Positions 60,201-64,000 of a stretch of DNA of 64,000 nt are shown here, one piece after another (the first letter of the stretch is position 1; every line of letters starts with the position of its first letter). The stretch comes from Polytrichum commune (Eukaryota; Streptophyta; Polytrichopsida; Polytrichales; Polytrichaceae). The position numbers and the translations under genes are program-made. Location: positions 75,159,554 through 75,223,553 of the forward strand of contig OX485803.1 of assembly GCA_950295325.1 (NCBI GenBank), given 5' to 3'. The notes under the pieces are model-generated. The model was not told the DNA's origin, made no database searches, and saw nothing but the letters and a program-made list of their open reading frames with translations.

Positions 60201-60707
60201 CATTGTCACCCTCTTGTTATTCTTTGAAGCCATAACAAGGACCTATGTATCAGGCTGCAGAAGTTGTACACAAAATTCCTTAGACTGCCTTCACTTCCCG
60301 GATACTTAAACCCACAGAGATCCTTCAAGGATTTGTTTGATGACTCTAACATAACATGGGAATTGAATCGTTTATGTACAGGTGAAGGTAGCGACCACGC
60401 ACAGGACACCATGTGGAAGGTGATGGACACCAAGACACACGAGCGAGCTGTGGTGTGCCGCAACAGCGTGTTCCCATATGCAGTGTTTGAGTGCCACGAC
60501 ATCAGCAAGAGCAGCAACATGCACATCATCAATGTGGAAATGCAAGGCCATGACGGCTCCCGCATCAATGAAGTGGCCGCCTGCCACGAGGCCTCTTTGG
60601 GCTCCGATCACTCTGTTAATAATCTCTCCAAGGCAGCCAACTCGGCTGAGACCAGGAGCGCATGTCACTGGGTGACCGACGCCTTGATATGGGCTCCTAC
60701 CAACTAA
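57212..60707 (+). CDS. Secreted BURP-domain protein
   Basis: Four exons: 57212-57256, 58362-58855, 59516-59736, 60382-60707; 1086 nt, 361 aa, in frame with GT-AG introns. Residues 1-28 form a signal peptide split by intron 1 (MASQCSSFAVVLVLV then ALGVLLSDAAG). The middle (about 30-175) is a variable acidic and His-rich part (DDDQHYMVDNADEHHDHHD). The BURP domain starts near FLPQALAEKMPFATARMPEL and ends at the C-terminus. Its cysteine frame is C279-R, C291-H, C321-H, C348-H, then W357, against the family CH-x10-CH-x(23-28)-CH-x(23-26)-CH-x(7-8)-W, so the first CH is CR here. BURP proteins are plant-only wall or apoplast proteins (USP, BNM2, RD22, PG1-beta); the exact role cannot be told. AATAAA follows the stop by 30 nt (60737) and again at 61260. 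Confidence 0.88.
57305..58200. repeat. Degenerate repeat units in BURP intron 1
   Basis: Related segments start near 57305, 57461, 57801, 58026 and 58131. Each has an ATCAGGCCCCATTT/ATCATTCCCCAATT-like block followed by GATG..CTCAT..CATCAGAATGCNGCATTTAGTTTGAA. Three of them are preceded by GTGAA/GTGG...ACATTCAC. About 900 of the 1105 bases of this intron are accounted for by these units plus the MITE at 57535. Confidence 0.6.
57535..57665. mobile_element. 131-bp hairpin MITE in BURP intron 1
   Basis: The left arm TACAAGGATCACTTGGTCGT (then TAGCATTGG...CTCGAGGTAG) and the right arm CTACCTTTGAGTGGCC...GATCCTTGTA are reverse complements over about 48 bp with several mismatches. It sits inside one of the intron repeat units, so it came after that repeat expansion. 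Confidence 0.7.
58870..59400. repeat. 191/192-bp tandem repeat in BURP intron 2, with telomere-like AAACCCT
   Basis: TTGCAAGAGT-type anchors occur at 58901, 59092 and 59284, giving periods of 191 and 192 bp. Each unit opens with CCCTAAACCC-like sequence (clearest at 59266-59280, two AAACCCT in a row) and contains AAGAATCAGAAGAAA-type and GATGTTTCTGAATTT-type blocks. Two full copies and one partial copy fill most of the 660-bp intron. A CTTTT-rich tract (59427-59474) near the 3' end is probably the polypyrimidine region. Confidence 0.8.
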
Positions 60708-60737
60708 GTTAATCAAGTTCCCATCCCATGGCACTAA

Positions 60738-63060
60738 ATAAAACATGTCCCTTTAAAAATACACTAAGAAAGTTCAGTTGCGAGCCCTTGACTTCCAGGA
60801 TGGGTCAAACCTGCACTTTCAACATTGGCAGGTGGAATTAGGATATGAGTCGTATTCATAGAGGTTTCATCCTGCACAGGCTGGAAAAAACTATGGGGCT
60901 TGAAGAGGGTCTCAATCAATAGGTTGTGTTGTTGACATTGATGTGAAGACTACTTTAGTATGAATTCTCCTTTTTGTAAAGATGACATGGGTTGTCTTGG
61001 CACGGGTAGTCATAGTTGGGAATAAGGCATGCCCGATGCACCTTTAAATTGAACGCCTTTTAAAACAGTTGTGGTCATGGAGCTGCTACCAAGCACATGA
61101 TGTGCCTCCACTCACCTCCTTTAATTTTGTGACAACTCAAAGCTGGTGGGGTGCAGGTCGCAGACAATAAAACTGTTTGGGCAGGTCTAGCCACATTATG
61201 TTTTCAGGATTGTAGAGTTTCTCTCCGGGGGTTACGCTTTATGTATCTTGTCATTTTGTAATAAACTTCACCCTCACTTCTTGTTACAGCTCACTTTATT
61301 TATTTATTTATTGAGTTCATGGAGTTATGTACATACTGCAACTGCCAACAACAACCTCCTGAAATAGTGCAAATAAAAGGCGAATCCCAACATTAGTGAG
61401 TCCTTGCTATTCCAAAATATGGCATGACTTAAGCCCAGAAATGCACCCCAAAGACAAGGTAGTCTCTGTTCCTTCTATCACAGAAATGAGAAATCCAAGT
61501 CCATGTATAGAGAAATGGTCAGTAGAAATGATCCTTTGCCAAATAGAGGGATCCCTACATTATACATAATCTCTACTAGAAGAGATGAAAAGCTTTTTTT
61601 AGTGTTTGGTCTTAACTTAGTTCTGTCTGAAGAAGAACCAGGATCATGTAGAACTTTGATTCTCATAAATTTGATTATCTGAAGTTGCATTGGCTTTCAC
61701 ATCACCAGGCTGAACCAGATCAGACAAGGACAAGCAAGCAACAACCATATTTCAGATCAATAAGCTAATCAACATGGCCTTGAAAGCATATATTGTGCAG
61801 TAGTTGTGACACGTCATAACACTTATGAAGCCTTGTAAGCTTGCAATTTTTGTTTGTTTCTACTTGAGCTCAAGAAACCAATCTCCTAGAATGGGACCAT
61901 CATTTCTATGGACATAAGCTGAGATAGGCTATTGGCAAGCTCTTATTGAATCCTCACCCAAGACACCCTCAACTGAATTCGACTTGATTGATGTGCAATT
62001 ATTCAAGAATTCTATGGAAGAGCTCTAACGTCTGCACACAAACTAGCTGTAGTGACAAACCCTCTTTCACACATACATTATTTATTTCTCTCACCATTAA
62101 TGAGATGCACCCACTGTTTGCAAACTCTTAAGTTCAATAGAAGACGTATGAATCAGTCGACTTTAGGGATTTTCCCTGAATTTTGTGCCCAAAAGGGACT
62201 GATTGACCAATAACCTAGTGGTTTTCTAGTGCCACCTGGTGCAGTACCCTATGAAGAAATAATCTATAATAGTCTTCTATTGATGTCACTCGAGGTTGCT
62301 GACACTCATCTTGTTGAGTGTTTCCTAAATAGTGTTGCATTCCAAATATCTCAGGCTACCCAACGTTTGGACATTTTCCAGTATAGAAGTATCTGATGAT
62401 TGTTACAACGTTCAGTATCTAAGATTTGACAATAACTGAGGTGGTCTTCTTTCATTAGGATCCACCATGTCATGCAATGATTCCAAGTTGAAAAAAATAT
62501 TCGAAGGCTCCAATCTTCTTCCCAATACCGTAATCCACCAATGCTAGAACCAGAGATGTAGAAGTTTACTAGGGCTTTTGAGTAGCATTTAGCAATTTTA
62601 GAAACGTATCACAAGATATAAGTCAAGACCAATGTATCGGAAATTTCCACGAGAGACAGAAATCTGCAAATTTTACAAGCCTTGGCTTCAGCAGCAACAG
62701 AGCGAGCGAGAAAACTTGCATTTTCAGAGCGTTCCTAAGTACCAGCCTCACAGAGGCAAGCTGAACCTTGGAAACAAAAAATTCGGAAATCACTCCAACT
62801 TGAAGAATCATAAAAAAGACTCAAATCTGAAACTTCTCCTTTGAACAAGGACCAATATATATGCTCCGCAAAAGGAGCACAGATTATATCTCAATACCTT
62901 GCAACAAGGATGAGTTTGGCTAATCCACAAAGCTGCCTTGGTGGCTGTGGAAGCCATGCTATACTTCAGTGGCATAAGAATGGACAACAACAGGAATTTG
63001 CTCAAAGTTTTAAACACTTCAAGGTGGCTAACAGAAATACAATAAATGTTTCCTCCAAGT
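60738..63060. other. Intergenic region between BURP and isomerase genes
   Basis: It holds the BURP 3' UTR (to about 61280 if the AATAAA at 61260 is used), then spacer with no recognisable gene, repeat or TIR element. The right end is the 3' UTR of the minus-strand isomerase. Confidence 0.35.
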
Positions 63061-63064
63061 TTAC

Positions 63065-63354
63065 CTACAGTTTTGAAGAGACTATTGGTTGCATGGTGGC
63101 GAGAATTTCTAAGTCTTGAATCTCTGCCTTGAACATCTGCTTCTTGATAGTTTGGTACACACCTCGGTCATAATTCTTCTGTGCGAGAGTTGAGGCGAGT
63201 TTCACTGCTTCCTCATACAAGGACTTCAAATCTGGGAGAGCAGCCTGCACCATCCCAGCCTCCTCTGCTGCCTTCCCTGTGTACCTGTGGGCAGACAGCA
63301 TTGCTTTGTGGTACGTGTTCACGGGAAGCTTGCACCTGATGATAGCGTTCATAC
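63065..63354 (-). CDS. Peroxisomal enoyl-CoA delta isomerase/hydratase-like, last exon (partial)
   Basis: The minus-strand exon starts after an acceptor (CCAG, 63358-63355) with the last two bases of a Gly codon and reads MNAIIRCKLPVNTYHKAML, GKAAEEAGMVQAAL, a long helical stretch and the C-terminus IVSSKL followed by TAG. This fits the C-terminal third of plant ECI-type crotonase-fold enzymes, which move the double bond of unsaturated fatty acyl-CoAs during beta-oxidation. In those proteins the segment follows EVDIGLSM- and ends with a PTS1 signal; SKL here is the canonical signal. The active-site oxyanion residues lie in earlier exons beyond the window, so isomerase or hydratase cannot be decided. 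No earlier exon is seen up to 64000. Confidence 0.8.
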
Positions 63355-64000
63355 CTGGTTTTGCAAATTTTAACCTTCATGAGTCTCAGGGTAAAGATGT
63401 CCACACATGTGATTACAAACATCTAGAAAGAGAAATTACAAAATACCCCAACACATGAATTCTTGAGTCTCTACAGACATCTCCAAGACGCATTACAGAA
63501 CAGCCCATTACCTGATTCTTAGGTCCCTACAAACATCTCCAAGACAAATTTCAGAACACCACAGTACCTGATTATTAGGTCCCAATCAAAACTTGATTCA
63601 TGAGCACTAGTAATACTCTCCCATGTTAATGCTTTATAGCAAAAGCAGAAAAGAAAAGAAAAAACTTGAGATCCACGTCCTGTCAAAAGTAAAGTATCCC
63701 CCAGTCACATGGGCTTGAGTGCAAACTTGCGATGATTGCATGAGTGCAAAGGAGAAGTCCCCTTGAAAAAGGTTGATCTTCTCTTATATGTTTGCCCACA
63801 ACCGCCTTCCCTCTCAAGAATCTAAATGTTTGAGAAAAATGAACCACTTAGAACTCATTTTCCTATTCGATGCGCAAACTACCCCATGTCGGTTCAAAGT
63901 CACTTGCATGTGGTGCTTTCTTCCTCACTGTGGTCCCCTGAAAGAGATGACTCCAATGTTGCCACCAGCGTGGATTATGGTGATGCTTGATCTTTGAGTT
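63355..64000 (-). other. Intron of the isomerase gene
   Basis: This is upstream of the last exon on the minus strand and holds no recognisable exon of the family. CTACARACATCTCCAAGAC-type segments near 63470, 63525 and 63560 form a weak ~55-bp repeat (TACCTGATT.TTAGGTCCC). Confidence 0.5.

Noticed and set aside
60206..60746. Two minus-strand frames of 120 and 124 codons
   Set aside because: They are complementary to the last BURP exon and arise from its GC-rich codons.

Overview
The window is nuclear DNA of a land plant. Three of the four recognisable genes have many GT-AG introns, the product families are plant-type (a plastid-type M1 aminopeptidase, a BURP-domain protein, a peroxisomal enoyl-CoA isomerase with a C-terminal SKL), and the spacers are filled with transposon relics, including a decayed piece of plastid rpoB. 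My impression is a non-seed plant, possibly a moss, but this rests only on the general look of the LINE and gene sequences and is weak.

Region by region: (1) 1-28.6 kb is transposon-dominated. It holds three copies of one PIF/Harbinger (Tourist-like) family with TAA/TTA target duplications. The long copy keeps a piece of transposase, which identifies the family. It also holds two ~975-bp solo LTRs in opposite orientation, each with its own 5-bp target duplication, in a decayed minus-strand coding relic; an array of 46-bp units each able to fold as a hairpin; further short TIR elements; and a broken METTL-type methyltransferase pseudogene split by one of the Harbinger MITEs. (2) 29.0-42.6 kb is a 30-exon M1 aminopeptidase gene whose reading frame I could follow through every splice junction (1040 aa), including neighbouring 5-nt and 12-nt microexons. 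(3) 43-47.7 kb is a 5'-truncated LINE, a plastid rpoB insertion and degenerate repeats. (4) 47.7-52.1 kb is a 6-exon TDRD3-like gene (RMI1-type N-terminus plus OB fold, RG-rich tail, 508 aa). (5) 52.1-56.9 kb is spacer with a near-perfect 121-bp hairpin, a second LINE relic and small palindromes. (6) 57.2-60.7 kb is a 4-exon secreted BURP-domain gene (361 aa) with a TATA box and two introns built from internal repeats. (7) 63.0-63.35 kb is the last exon of a minus-strand peroxisomal enoyl-CoA isomerase whose remainder lies beyond the window.

The genes look like unrelated housekeeping and cell-wall genes, with no sign of joint function. The more unusual signals are structural: the microexons, the hairpin array, the flipped centre of the MITE family, the paired solo LTRs and the repeat-built introns. 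All exon limits come from reading splice signals, reading phase and family similarity by eye; no alignment or transcript data were available.
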